This document shows positions 38,994 through 49,216 of a stretch of 64,000 nt of DNA, piece after piece (position 1 is the first letter of the stretch; the number at the start of each line of letters is the position of its first letter). The position numbers and the translations under genes were made by a program. The DNA is from Chitinophaga sedimenti. Its GTDB lineage: Bacteria > Bacteroidota > Bacteroidia > Chitinophagales > Chitinophagaceae. The notes beneath the pieces were generated by a model, which saw only the letters and a program-made list of their open reading frames with translations, was not told the origin of the DNA and made no database searches. The stretch spans positions 2,976,001 to 3,040,000 of the forward strand of contig NZ_JAKUKA010000001.1 in NCBI RefSeq assembly GCF_023156195.1, read 5' to 3'.

Positions 38994-39762
38994 ATGTCTG
39001 CTTTACAGCTTAGCCGTCCGCTGGCTTTTATTGACCTGGAAACAACCGGCACAAATGTGGCTACAGACCGCATTATCGAAATCGCGATCGTGAAAGTGAT
39101 GCCGGACCGAAGCGTGGTGAAAAAGTAAAGCGCATCAATCCCGGTATGCCCATCCCCCGGTAACTACCGCTATTCACGGCATTTCGGACGAGGACGTGAA
39201 AAACGAACCTTCTTTCCGCGAGGTAGCCAACGAAATGCGCCAGTTCCTCGACAACTGCGACCTTGCGGGCTATAACTCCAACCGTTTCGATATTCCGTTG
39301 CTGGTAGAAGAGTTTTTGCGCGTGGAATTACCCCTGGACGTGAGCACCCGCAAGTTCATAGACGTACAGAAGATTTTCCACCTGATGGAAAAACGTACCC
39401 TGAGCGCCGCTTATAAGTTCTATTGCGATAAGATCCTCGAAAACGCGCATAGCGCCGAAGCCGACGCCTCCGCTACCTTCGAGATACTGGAAGCCCAGCT
39501 GGACCGGTACAGCAACCTCAAAGCGGACGTAAACTCCCTGGCGGATTTCACCAAGGAAGATGACTTCGTGGACTTTGCCCGCAGGATTGTAATGCAGGGC
39601 GGACAGGAAACGTTCAATTTCGGCAAGTATAAAGGCCGCGCGGTACGCGAGGTCCTTAAACTGGAGCCGCAATATTACGACTGGATGATGAAAGCCGATT
39701 TCCCGCTGAATACCAAACAGAAGCTGACGGAGATCTACCATAAAATGATGTTAAAAAAATGA
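38994..39762 (+). CDS. DEDDh 3'-5' exonuclease, DnaQ-like (two frameshifts)
   Basis: Starts at the ATG at 38994: MSALQLSRPLAFIDLETTGT contains Exo I (DxE). Missing A near 39124 (SVVKKVKRINPGMPIP) and missing C near 39158 (PPVTTAIHGISDEDV) restore the chain. Exo II is AGYNSNRFDIPLLVEE and Exo III is ENAHSAEADASATFE (H and D). A C-terminal part (about 175-255) with ETFNFGKYKGRAVREVLKLE, YYDWMMKADFPLNTKQ is the small domain seen in Bacteroidota DNA polymerase III epsilon-like exonucleases. About 257 residues. Proofreading or DNA repair role; whether it serves PolC/DnaE is open. Confidence 0.93.
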
Positions 39763-39769
39763 TAATACC

Positions 39770-39799
39770 TGGCCGGGGGACCCTGAGATTCCCCGGATT
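39770..39799 (+). terminator. Possible terminator hairpin
   Basis: CCGGGG (39773-39778) pairs with CCCCGG (39791-39796), followed by ATTTGTGCTATTTT. It lies 10 bases after the exonuclease stop. Confidence 0.5.
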
Positions 39800-39834
39800 T
39801 GTGCTATTTTCGCCATCCTAAATGACAAACCTGA

Positions 39835-40581
39835 TTGGAAAAGCTCGTCATCATACCGACTTATAACGAAAAAGATAATATCCGCAAGATCATCGCAGCA
39901 GTATTTGACCTGGATCAAAACTTCCATGTGCTGATCATTGATGACGGCTCTCCCGACGGCACCGGCGCGATTGTAAAGGAATTGCAGGTGGCGAATGCCG
40001 GACGCCTGTTCCTCGAGGAACGCACCGGCAAACTGGGTTTGGGCACCGCTTACATTCACGGCTTTAAATGGGCGCTGGCGCGTGGCTACGCCTACATCTT
40101 CGAGATGGACGCCGATTTTTCCCATCCGCCGAAAGACCTTATCCGCCTCTATAATGCCTGTGCCCATGAAGGCGCCGATGTATCGGTAGGCTCCCGCTAC
40201 GTAAAAGGCGGCGCTACCGAAAACTGGCCCTGGGACCGCGCGGCATTATCGTACGGCGCCTCGGTGTACGTACGCCTTATTACCTGGTTACCTGTTAAGG
40301 ACGGCACCGCCGGTTTCGTTTGTTACAAACGCGAAGTACTGGAAGCCATCAACCTCGACGAGATACAGTTTGTAGGGTACGCCTTCCAGATTGAAATGAA
40401 GTTTACTGCCTGGAAACTGGGCTTTAAAATAAAAGAAGTGCCCATCACCTTTGTGGAAAGAGTGGAAGGCTATTCTAAAATGAGCAAAAATATTGTGAAA
40501 GAAGGTGTATTCGGTGTGCTGAAAATCCAGTGGCAGAGCCTCTTCCGCAAGTACACCCGCAGAGTGAAGAGTGCAGCGTAA
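39835..40581 (+). CDS. Polyprenol-phosphate mannosyltransferase-like GT2, TTG start
   Basis: Intact 248-residue frame. No ATG lies at the expected N-terminus; TTG at 39835 begins KLVIIPTYNEKDNIRKIIAA one codon in, which matches where family proteins begin. An ATG at 39822 is out of frame; a further indel there cannot be excluded. LIIDDGSPDGTGAIVKEL (UDP/GDP binding), GLGTAYIHGFKWALARGY, IFEMDADFSHPP (DxD-like metal site) and the end TFVERVEGYSKMSKNIVKE define the dolichol/polyprenol-phosphate mannose synthase family GT2. It uses GDP-mannose to make a lipid-linked sugar at the membrane. No C-terminal membrane domain. Confidence 0.9.
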   Translation: MEKLVIIPTYNEKDNIRKIIAAVFDLDQNFHVLIIDDGSPDGTGAIVKELQVANAGRLFLEERTGKLGLGTAYIHGFKWALARGYAYIFEMDADFSHPPKDLIRLYNACAHEGADVSVGSRYVKGGATENWPWDRAALSYGASVYVRLITWLPVKDGTAGFVCYKREVLEAINLDEIQFVGYAFQIEMKFTAWKLGFKIKEVPITFVERVEGYSKMSKNIVKEGVFGVLKIQWQSLFRKYTRRVKSAA

Positions 40582-40605
40582 CCCGCTGGAAGATGATCGT
40601 GAAGC

Positions 40606-41505
40606 ATGAAAAAAGCGTTTATACAACTACACCTGGCGGTTTTCCTGGCAGGTTTCACCGGCATCCTCGGTAAATTAATCAGTCTCAATGAAGGACTGCT
40701 CACCTGGTACCGGATGCTGTTTACCGTTATCGCCCTGTACGTGCTGTTCCGCTTCCGGGGCGCGTTAAAGCGGCTCACTTTTACACAGGCATTACCAATT
40801 GGTCTTACCGGCTGCATAATTGCCCTGCACTGGGTATTCTTTTACGCCAGCATCAAATATGCCAACGCCACTATTGGTGTGGTCTGCTTCTCCCTCACCT
40901 CCTTTTTTACCGCCATACTCGAACCCGTCATTATCCGGCGCAAGTTCGATGCCTCCGAGTTATTACTCAGTTTAATCACCCTGGGCGGTATTTATTTAAT
41001 CTTTCATTTTGATACCCAATACCGCACGGGCATTGTGCTGGGCGTGTTCTCCGCACTGTTCGCCGCGTTATTCACCATCTTCAATAAAAAACTGATCGTT
41101 CAATACGATACCAAGACGATTACGTTCTATGAACTGGGCATCGGTCTTTTAGGGCTAACGGTACTGATGCCGGTATACCTGTACCTGTTTCCGCCGCAGG
41201 GCTCTGTGCTCCCCGGCGCCATGGATATGGTGTACCTCCTGATCCTCGCCCTGTTCTGCACCGTATTGCTGTACCTGTTCCAGATGAACGCGCTGACGAA
41301 AATATCTGCCTTTACCGTAAACCTGACCTTTAACACGGAGCCGGTGTACACCATTGTGCTCGCCTTTATACTGTTCCATGAAAATGAAATGCTGAACCCG
41401 AACTTCTATATCGGCCTCAGTCTCATCATGATATCAGTTATATTACAGATGATTAAAGTGTTTTACGAAGGACGCAAATCACGCCAGGCCGGCCTGGCTG
41501 CATAA
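40606..41505 (+). CDS. EamA/DMT family transporter
   Basis: Intact 299-residue frame with about ten hydrophobic segments in two EamA halves (for example LHLAVFLAGFTGILGKLIS, IALHWVFFYASIKYANATIG, LLVLMPVYLYLF-like stretches). NEGLLTWYRMLFTVIALYVL and VVCFSLTSFFTAILEPVIIR resemble the first EamA repeat, YLFQMNALTKISAFTVNLTF and TEPVYTIVLAFILFHENEML the second. Basic tail KVFYEGRKSRQ. Drug/metabolite exporter-like, substrate unknown. It starts 24 bases after the glycosyltransferase stop. Confidence 0.93.
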   Translation: MKKAFIQLHLAVFLAGFTGILGKLISLNEGLLTWYRMLFTVIALYVLFRFRGALKRLTFTQALPIGLTGCIIALHWVFFYASIKYANATIGVVCFSLTSFFTAILEPVIIRRKFDASELLLSLITLGGIYLIFHFDTQYRTGIVLGVFSALFAALFTIFNKKLIVQYDTKTITFYELGIGLLGLTVLMPVYLYLFPPQGSVLPGAMDMVYLLILALFCTVLLYLFQMNALTKISAFTVNLTFNTEPVYTIVLAFILFHENEMLNPNFYIGLSLIMISVILQMIKVFYEGRKSRQAGLAA

Positions 41506-41597
41506 ATTACACCAGCGGCCAGCCAGACCGCCGGTATTTCGCTAATTTTAGACCTGTTATTGCCAACGATCAAAATCTAAAACCATCTTTTCTGTTT

Positions 41598-44443
41598 ATG
41601 AGGGCATTTTTAAGAAGAAGTGCAGTTTTGCTATTATTGACACCTGCTTATACCTATGCACAACAGGCAGGCAAAAAACCGCTGGACCACACTGTTTACG
41701 ACGGCTGGCAGAGCATAGGCGCCAAAACCATCAGCAACAACGGCAAGTGGATCGCTTATGTGATCCAACCCCAGGAAGGCGACGCCACCCTGGTAATTAC
41801 CGACAGCAAGGGCACACAAAAACTGGAAGTACCGCGCGGTACTGTTCCGTTTATTACGGAAGACAGTAAATACGTGCTGTTCACGATCAAACCTGCCTTT
41901 AAGGACACCCGTCAGGCTAAAATAAAAAAGAAAAAGGCAGACGAAATGCCCAAAGACACCATGGGGTACGTGGTGCTCGGCAGCAACGAAGTTATCCGCA
42001 TCCCGCAGGTAAAAACGTTTAAAACACCGGAAAAAGGCAGCGGGGTCATTGCTTACACGCTTGATAAACCGAAAGCAGATACCAGCAAAAAGCGCGAACT
42101 GAAAGGCATTCCGCATTACGACAGCTTCTGGACGCGGACGACGAAAAACCCGGCGCCGATAAACCGTCCGATGCCGCTACCCTCGTGATCTGGAACTACG
42201 CCAGGAAAACGACCGATACGATTAAAAACGTAACGGACTTCCACTTTGCCAAACCCGGCAACCAGCTGCTGGTCGCTACGAAATACGATAAAAAAGATTC
42301 GCTGGCCACCGCGGGCGTATACCTCTGGAACGTGGCCACGCGCGACAAAAAGTTGATCAACACCGCGGGTAATTACAAACTCTTTATGTTTGATGATAAG
42401 GGCGAACAGGTGGCCTACATCGGCGAACGGGACAGCGCCAAAGCCGTACAGAAATTGTACAGCCTGTACTATTATAAACCTGGGGCCGATAGCGGCATTA
42501 TTGCTGTAAACAAAGACAGCAAAGGCGTTCCCGCAAAATGGAACGTATCGGAAAACGGTTCTTTAAGTTTTTCGAAAGATGGCAAAAAGCTCTTCTTCGG
42601 TACGGCCCCTATTCCCCGGTGAAAGACACTAACATCGTGGATTTTGAAGTGGCGAAGGTAGACATCTGGCATTACCGGGACGATTACCTGCAACCACAAC
42701 AGCTTAAAACCCTCGACCGCGACCTGAAGAAAAGCTATATCGCCGTTTATTATCCCGCCACGCAGCAAATGGTGCAGCTGGCAGATAAGAAAATGGACTT
42801 CCTGATGTTCCCGGAGGATAAAAAAGAGGTGTACGCGCTGGGGTACAGCGATTACGACCAGCGTATCGCGTTGCAGTGGACGGGCAAAACCCTGAAAACA
42901 CTCTTCCTCGTAAACACCCTTACCGGCGAAAGGAAGGTGATCAAGGACAAGCTGCTAGGTCTTCAGAACATCTCGCCCGAAGGCAAATTCATTAACTGGT
43001 ACGACTCGGATAAACGCCAGTATTCCACTTACGAAGTGGCCACCGGCGTTACCCGCGAAATCACCACCGCCATTCCCACTTCGCTGTGCGATGAGGAAAA
43101 CGATGTGCCGGATTACGCGAGCCCATACGGCGCGCCTACCTGGCTGCAGGGCGATAAATACTTGTATGTATACGACCGTTACGATATCTGGCAGGTAGAT
43201 CCGCTGGGCAAAGAAACGCCCACCATGATTACCGGGGTTACGGCCGCAAAACCCGCACTGCGCTGCGCTACAATAAATTGGTGAAGGACGAGAAATTCAT
43301 CACCCCCAAACAAAACCTGTTACTCTCCGCTTTTAACGACAGCACTAAATACTACGGTTACTTCAGCTTAAAACTGAACGATAAAAAAGGTCCGCAGCAG
43401 ATTGCTTTAGGCCCTTACGGTTACCTGGCACTGGAGAAAGCGGCCGATGCGGATGTACTGGTGTTCCAGCGTATGAATTACGTGGAAAGCCCGGATGTAT
43501 ACGCCGGCAAAACCGTAGCCGATGCCGTGAAACTGAGCGCCATCAATCCACAGCAAAAAGAATACAACTGGGGCACTGCCGAGCTGTTCAAATGGACAAC
43601 TTATAAAGGCAAACAAACTGAAGGCATTCTTTACAAACCCGAAAATTTTGATCCGAATAAAAAGTATCCCGTATTGTTGTACTTCTACGAGAAGCTGACG
43701 GACGGCCTGTACAGCTACCAGCCCCCGGCGCCTACCCCGTCGAGGCTGAACATCAGCTTCTTCGTAAGCCGCGGTTACCTCGTACTGGCGCCGGACATCA
43801 CCTACGAAATTGGTCACCCCGGCGAAAGCGCGTACGACTACATCGTGAGCGGCGCGGAAGCCCCGGCGAAAAACAGCTGGGCCGACAAAGCTAACATGGG
43901 TATCCGGGGACAAAGCTGGGGTGGTTACCAGGTGGCTTACCTCGTAACCCGTACCAACCTGTTTAAAGCGGCATGGTCGGGTGCACCGGTTGCGAATATG
44001 ACCAGTGCTTACGGCGGCATCCGTTGGGAAAGCGGCATGAACAGGCAGTTCCAGTACGAACACACACAAAGCCGCATCGGCGCTACCCTTTGGGAAAAAC
44101 CGGAGCTCTACATCGAGAACTCACCGCTGTTCCACCTGCCCAAGGTGAACACGCCAATGGTGATCATGGCCAACGATGCCGACGGCGCTGTTCCCCTGGT
44201 ACCGGGGGTATTGAGCTGTTTACCGGCTTACGCCGCCTGGGTAAACCTGTTTGGATGCTGAACTATAACAACGAGGCACATAACCTGGTGCAGCGTCAGA
44301 ACCGGAAAGACATACAGGTACGCGAGCAGCAGTTCTTCGATTATATGTTGAAGGGGGCACCACCGGCGCAGTGGATTAAGCACGGTTTGCCTGCTACCGA
44401 CAAAGGACGTGACTGGGGCTTTGAAGCGGCATCGGCCGAATAA
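41598..44443 (+). CDS. S9 family peptidase (DPP IV/acylaminoacyl type), exported (four frameshifts)
   Basis: Starts MRAFLRRSAVLLLLTPAYTY; signal peptide ends near AQQ. N-terminal beta-propeller, C-terminal alpha/beta hydrolase. Indels near 42127 (missing T), 42607 (missing C, PIPPVKDTNIVDFEV), 43240 (missing G, TGGYGRKTRTALRYNK) and 44208 (missing G, LVPGGIELFTGLRRLG) restore about 949 residues. Catalytic Ser is in GIRGQSWGGYQVAYL, Asp in MANDADGAVP, His in YNNEAHNLV. APDITYEIGHPGESAYDYIV is also typical. Probably a periplasmic oligopeptidase used in protein or peptide nutrition. A terminator follows at 44464. Confidence 0.94.
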
Positions 44444-44463
44444 ACCTATCTCCATATTATATA

Positions 44464-44494
44464 TGAAGCCCGGCAAACTGCCGGGGCTTTCATT
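44464..44494 (+). terminator. Rho-independent terminator
   Basis: GAAGCCCGGCA and TGCCGGGGCTTTC form a stem with loop AAC and one mismatch, followed by ATTTT. It lies 22 bases beyond the S9 peptidase stop. Confidence 0.78.
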
Positions 44495-44527
44495 TTACAT
44501 CAATGAAAATACCATCACTACCCCTTG

Positions 44528-44571
44528 GATGGTTCAGTGATGGTTCAGTGATGGCTCAGCGTGGGTTCCGC
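44528..44571. repeat. 11-bp tandem repeat, four units
   Basis: Units GATGGTTCAGT (44528-44538), GATGGTTCAGT (44539-44549), GATGGCTCAGC (44550-44560), GTGGGTTCCGC (44561-44571). CCATCACT at 44512-44519 is the reverse complement of AGTGATGG inside the array, so the first units can fold back. The rest of the gap (44572-44782) is AT-rich with no further element seen. Confidence 0.85.
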
Positions 44572-44782
44572 ACCGGTAGCAGCACGATCAAAGAATATAG
44601 CAACATAGCCCAAATGTAGCTAAACCCACCTAAAACCGATACTATATTAACATTCGACTTAAGCAAACCCAACAAAGCAATCTTCATTCAAAAAATATTT
44701 CTTTAATATGATTTATTTACTATATTTACACAGCATATTCTATTTGTACGCTTAAGAAGACAAACCTAGAAAACCTGAACCT

Positions 44783-45630
44783 ATGAATATCCAACAATTT
44801 CTTCCCAAGCAGTCGTTGAATCCATTTGTGCAGCAATATTTTGTGCTGGAGGATTTTACAGCAGACACCACTTTTGCCGGACAACAATTGTTTTCCCTTG
44901 GCAATCAATACCTGGTTTTTGTGTTGAAGGGTGAGATCACATTCCGTCCCTCTGACCATGCGCCATTTACCTTACCTGACGCATCGGTAGTGGGCCCCTT
45001 TACCTGTTCCGGTTCCGTTAAAATGACGGGCCCCAGTTCTGCTGTGATCGTACAGCTGAATGTATGCGGCAGCCACCGCCTGCTGGGCCTGAGCATGGAT
45101 ACGGTGACCAATTATTACCGCGATTTAAGCAAGCTGGATGCCGGCCAATGGAAATACCTGGGTCGCGAGCTGGCTGCTGCTACCGATATCGTATCGCTCC
45201 TGGACCGCTCACTGGAAAAGGCGCTGCGCGAACAGGAGCGCTCTTTGCAGGGTGTGGACGAGATCTGGAACACCTGCTGTTGCAGAACGGCAATGTGGAT
45301 ATGGAGAGCGTGGCCCTGTACTTCAAAACCTCCCGCCATACGCTGGAAAGAAGGTTTATGGAAGTAACCGGCCTAACACCGCAGATGTTCAGCCGCATTG
45401 CCCGGTTTAATATGGCTATGGCCAGCATTAAAGAAGACATGCAAACGCAGCAATGGCAAAGCGTACTGCAGGACTGCGGTTACGGCGATCAGAATCACTT
45501 TATTAAAGACTTCCTTTACTTTGGCGCGCCAAAGGCGGAGAAAGAGCCGAAAACTCCGCAGGTATCCCTGCGTAAGATTTTTAAACTGGCGGAAAACATG
45601 TATCCGCAGTACAAAACAGCATTCAATTAA
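44783..45630 (+). CDS. AraC family transcriptional regulator (one frameshift)
   Basis: Starts MNIQQFLPKQSLNPFVQQYF. N-terminal about 150 residues form the sensing domain (DUF6597-type: LFSLGNQYLVFVLKGEITFR, PDASVVGPFTCSGS, GLSMDTVTNYYRDLSKLD). A missing G near 45265 restores DEDLEHLLLQNGNVDMESVA, and the HTH: ALYFKTSRHTLERRFMEVTG and LQDCGYGDQNHFIKDFLYFG (the AraC signature). About 283 residues. A local regulator responding to an unknown ligand; no obvious target beside it, but the S9 peptidase and DUF4230 gene are nearest. A terminator follows. Confidence 0.92.
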
Positions 45631-45652
45631 TCGCTAGTATAGTGCATATTCA

Positions 45653-45688
45653 GCCCCGGCGCCTTTTCTGGCGCCGGGATTTTTATTT
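45653..45688 (+). terminator. Rho-independent terminator
   Basis: CCCGGCGCC (45655-45663) pairs with GGCGCCGGG (45670-45678), followed by ATTTTTATTT. It closes the AraC-type gene. Confidence 0.92.
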
Positions 45689-45699
45689 ACATTTAGTAT

Positions 45700-46323
45700 A
45701 TGAAAAAAGTTATCGGTGCGATTATATTGCTCCTCGCTTTAATTGGCGTGTTCTTTATTGGTAAACAGTTTGGCGGAAAAACCGTAAGTCAGCAGGTAGT
45801 ATCCAACAGCATGATTGTTCGTGAAATTGCGGAACTGGCCTCGCTGGAAGTACAGGGTAATGCGAGCATCAAACGCAGCAACGTGGATAACGACGGCACC
45901 TGGGGCGGCAATATGAAGAAGTTATTTATTGAGAGCACGATCCAGGTGCAGGTGCCTTACACCGCGAAGTATGGCGTAAATGTGGATGATAAAAACTTCA
46001 ACATCGACGTGGCCGAAAAGAAAGTGACCGTAACCCTGCCAGCTCCGCGCCTGTTGAGCTACGAGCTGAAAGTAGACCAGATGCAGACCTCCAATAAGAA
46101 GGGCCTGCTGATGTTCCAGGACGATGAAACGTACACCGATGTACAGAAGAAACTGTACCAGGAATCGCGCGGCCAACTGCAGCAGAACGTTACCTACCTG
46201 CAACAGTCGAAGGATAAAATTAAAAACACGATTGCCCGGTACTACGCGCCCCTAGGTTACGAAGTACAACTGAAGTTCGGCAACGACGCCGCCGTGACCA
46301 TTCTCCCGCTTAAAAAAGACTAA
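45700..46323 (+). CDS. DUF4230 domain-containing membrane-anchored protein
   Basis: Intact 207-residue frame. A single N-terminal membrane anchor (VIGAIILLLALIGVFFIG) is followed by a DUF4230 domain: IVREIAELASLEVQGNASIK, KKLFIESTIQVQVPYTAKYG, IDVAEKKVTVTLPAPRLLSY, LYQESRGQLQQNVTYLQQSK. Predicted topology puts most of the chain in the periplasm. Function unknown. It overlaps the convergent next gene by four bases (CTAA). Confidence 0.92.
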   Translation: MKKVIGAIILLLALIGVFFIGKQFGGKTVSQQVVSNSMIVREIAELASLEVQGNASIKRSNVDNDGTWGGNMKKLFIESTIQVQVPYTAKYGVNVDDKNFNIDVAEKKVTVTLPAPRLLSYELKVDQMQTSNKKGLLMFQDDETYTDVQKKLYQESRGQLQQNVTYLQQSKDKIKNTIARYYAPLGYEVQLKFGNDAAVTILPLKKD

Positions 46324-47042
46324 GCCGCGTTAATGGTGAGATACTTCACCAGCGAACGTTTGGCCACCGGCAACAACGTTTCCGTTACCGGGAAAGTAAG
46401 GTCTGTTTCCACCCGGTATACCGCCGGGTTGGGCAGTATGCCATTTCGTGCCCGGATCAATTCCGTTTTAATGTTTTCGCAGGTATTGGCAATGCTCTTC
46501 GAATAGGCCGCCAGGTACTGCGTATGAATACCACGGTAACGCTCATCGTGCCGCTCAAAAATAGTGAGACGATAGTAGTACACCAACGTTTCGCTGTAAT
46601 GCCCGTCGCGCAGCAACATGTAACCCTCCTGCATATCGAGGGGCACCAGTCCCACAGGGGCAATGTTCAACTGTTCTTCCACGAACTCGTACAGTCCCGT
46701 ACCGCTTTTAATCGTATGGTCCATTTTGTGCATGGCATACTCGATAATATCTTCCATTTCACGCATCACGGCATCATCGGCGCTCATCTGCTCGTAGAGC
46801 AGCTGCAGGCGTTCGAGATTGACCGCGGTGAGGTGCTTGGGAAACTTTTCACTTAACAGTTGCTTGTTTTCCCGGAAAGCCCGGAGGTTGTTGTAATGGA
46901 ATACTACATCGGCGAGTTGCGGGTACAACATGTTCTGATTAAAATACTTGCTGATTTCCTGAAGATAGGCCAGCAATGTGTATTTCTTCTGTTCAAAATC
47001 GATATAACCGTCTGCAAACCAGGTTTCACTCAGTCTTTTCAT
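46320..47042 (-). CDS. Conserved hypothetical helical protein
   Basis: Intact 240-residue frame (MKRLSETWFADGYIDFEQKK, YTLLAYLQEISKYFNQNMLY). Almost entirely helical, no signal or membrane segment; ends RVETDLTFPVTETLLPVAKR, SLVKYLTINAA. Soluble cytoplasmic protein conserved in appearance with Bacteroidota 'hypothetical' genes, but I cannot name a family. It overlaps the DUF4230 stop by four bases in a tail-to-tail arrangement. Confidence 0.78.
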   Translation of the reverse strand: MKRLSETWFADGYIDFEQKKYTLLAYLQEISKYFNQNMLYPQLADVVFHYNNLRAFRENKQLLSEKFPKHLTAVNLERLQLLYEQMSADDAVMREMEDIIEYAMHKMDHTIKSGTGLYEFVEEQLNIAPVGLVPLDMQEGYMLLRDGHYSETLVYYYRLTIFERHDERYRGIHTQYLAAYSKSIANTCENIKTELIRARNGILPNPAVYRVETDLTFPVTETLLPVAKRSLVKYLTINAA

Positions 47043-47290
47043 ATGCTTCTCAGTTTAAAGGAATACCGTTCAAACTGAATTTACGAAAAAAAAATAATAT
47101 CATTAACGGGTGATATAGATGATTGGAAAATCAGAAAATTAGTTTTACCTTCAAACAAGCCACCAGTGAGGGATAGCGAGTGTTATGCAAAATGGGGGCA
47201 GGGTTGCCGTCAAATTAATTTGGCGCTGACAAAACTTACCGTTAAATTTATTATATTGAAGTATTATTTCATTTTTTTAACTTTTCTATC

Positions 47291-47623
47291 ATGAACATCT
47301 ACGTAGCCAACCTACACTATAGGTTGAACGATGAGGATCTCCACCAGATCTTCAGCGAATTCGGTCAGGTAACCTCAGCTAAAGTCATCAAAGATCACGA
47401 AACTGGCCGCTCACGTGGTTTTGGCTTCGTAGAAATGCCAAATCAGGAAGAAGGCGCTAAAGCTATGGAGACGCTGAATGGCAGCCAGGTTGAAGGTAAA
47501 CAACTGACCGTAAACGAAGCCCGTCCTAAACAACCGGGCAGCGGTGGCGGTGGCGGTCGCCCAGGCGGTGGTCGTCCAGGTGGTGGAGGCGGCTATGGCG
47601 CTCCGCGCGATCGTCGTTATTAA
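47291..47623 (+). CDS. Glycine-rich RRM RNA-binding protein
   Basis: Intact 110-residue frame. RNP2 is NIYVANL (2-8) and RNP1 is RGFGFVEM (42-49); NDEDLHQIFSEFGQVTSAKV and EDAMETLNG-type helix (EGAKAMETLNGSQVEGKQLT) complete one RRM, followed by a Gly/Arg/Pro tail (residues about 81-110). Such proteins bind single-stranded RNA and are often cold-inducible in Bacteroidota and cyanobacteria. The 247-base AT-rich upstream gap allows a long leader, as in cold-shock genes, but no hairpin or exact promoter box stands out. Confidence 0.93.
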   Translation: MNIYVANLHYRLNDEDLHQIFSEFGQVTSAKVIKDHETGRSRGFGFVEMPNQEEGAKAMETLNGSQVEGKQLTVNEARPKQPGSGGGGGRPGGGRPGGGGGYGAPRDRRY

Positions 47624-47652
47624 TCAATTTGATTGTTATACTACCGATCATA

Positions 47653-47686
47653 TAAAAGGCTTCCCGTTGGGAGGCCTTTTCGTTTT
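47653..47686 (+). terminator. Rho-independent terminator
   Basis: AAAAGGCTTCCC and GGGAGGCCTTTT pair around GTT with one mismatch, then CGTTTT. It ends the RRM gene. Confidence 0.85.
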
Positions 47687-47780
47687 AGGACGATAAAAGC
47701 GGTTTGCTTACAAGTCCAACGACATGTTGCGCTGCATATCGTTTTTGCAAAAGCTATGGATACATAGTACACCCCAACAC

Positions 47781-47820
47781 ACAAAAGGCGCAAAAGCAGC
47801 CTCTCAGCTCCTTTTACGCC
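47781..47820 (-). terminator. Terminator of the E2 gene
   Basis: GGCGCAAAAG (47787-47796) pairs with CTTTTACGCC (47811-47820) with one mismatch; on the minus strand it is followed by TTTTGTGTG. It lies about 34 bases beyond the E2 stop. Confidence 0.65.
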
Positions 47821-47853
47821 CTCGCGTTTTATTTAGCTTGCCGTGCTAATTCG

Positions 47854-49159
47854 TTAGTATTCCCTGCTCGGGTCAAAGTGCTCCATCTCCTGGGCCACAG
47901 CCGTCAGGAACGTAGCACCCAGCGCCCCGTCTACAATACGATGATCGTATGACATCGACAGGTACATCATATGGCGGATGGCGATAGAATCGCCCTGCTC
48001 CGTTTCCACAACCACCGGACGCTTTTTGATAGCGCCCACCGCCAGTATCGCTACCTGCGGCTGGTTGATGATCGGTGTGCCCGTCAGGCTGCCGAACGTA
48101 CCCACGTTGGTGATCGTAAAGGTACCGTTCTGCGTATCTTCCGGCTTCAGTTTATTGCTGCGCGCCGCACCGGCCAGCTGGTTCACACTCTTGGTAAGGC
48201 CTACCAGGTTCAGCATATCCGCATTACGGATCACCGGAACGATCAGGTTGCCGGAAGGAAGCGCCGCCGCCATACCGATATTAATATCTTTCTTTACCAG
48301 GATTTTATCGCCTTCGATAGAGCAGTTGACCAGCGGAAATTTCTTGATACACCTCACTACCGCTTCAATGAACAGTGGCATAAAGGTGATCTTCTCGCCT
48401 TCTCTTTTCTGGAAACTATCTTTCACGCTATCGCGCCATCTTACCATGTTGGTAACGTCTACTTCCGCAAAGCTGGTCACATGCGGACTAACCTGCACGC
48501 TGCGCACCATGTGTTCTGCGATCAGCTTGCGCATGCGGTCCATTTCAATGATTTCCACGTTACCGCTGTAAGACGGGGTGGCCACCGGTTTAGATCCGGC
48601 CGCCGGCTGTTGCTGCGCTTTCGGCTTCTCTTCCACAGCGGGAGCAGTGGCGGGAGCGGCCTTTTTAGCGGCAATATATTCGAGAATGTCTTTTTAGTGA
48701 CGCGGCCTTCGCTGCCGGAACCCGGGATCTTCTCCAGTTCAGCAAAACCAAGTCCCTCCTGCTGTGCAATGGTTAACACGAGCGGGGAATAAAACCTTGC
48801 TTCGCCGCTGGGGGCAGCAGCTGCAGGCGTTTCTGTACGTACGGGGGCGTGGAATTGTTTTTCCGCCGGCGCTGCGGTAACAGGTCCGGTAGCGGGAGAA
48901 GCAGCAGGCGCATCTTCGCCAACTGTTTTGATACGGGCTATAACTGTACCAACGGGTACCACATCATTCTCATTAAAAAGTATTTCGGCAATCTCCCCAT
49001 CTGCAATGGAAGGTACGTCGCTATCCACCTTGTCGGTCGCAATTTCAAGCACCGTCTCATCAGCGCTCACCTTATCGCCCGGCTTCTTATGCCAGCGAAG
49101 GATGGTCGCTTCCATGATACTCTCCCCATTTTGGGCATCACCAATTCTACTATAGCCAT
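47854..49159 (-). CDS. 2-oxoacid dehydrogenase E2 (dihydrolipoamide acyltransferase; two frameshifts)
   Basis: Starts MAIVELVMPKMGESIMEATI at the ATG complementary to 49157-49159, after adding one G near 49126. Lipoyl domain with Lys44 in EIATDKVDS. An E3-binding domain (FYSPLVLTIAQQEGLGFAEL, GSEGRVTKKDILEYI, with a missing A near 48693) and a Pro/Ala linker lead to the catalytic domain, whose active site is MSYDHRIVDGALG (HxxxDG). About 435 residues. It is either the 2-oxoglutarate or the branched-chain E2; E1 and E3 are not in the window. MPKMGESIMEAT is more like the branched-chain/acyl group found in Bacteroidota. Confidence 0.96.
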
Positions 49160-49216
49160 AATTTTGAATTTAGTGTTTAAGTGGTCGCAAAAATAGGGAA
49201 ATTAGTTATCCCAACA

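Noticed and set aside
41598..44443. Programmed ribosomal frameshifting as the reason for split genes
   Set aside because: Shifts occur in dozens of unrelated families and at simple runs without stimulatory structures; homologues of these families are not frameshifted.
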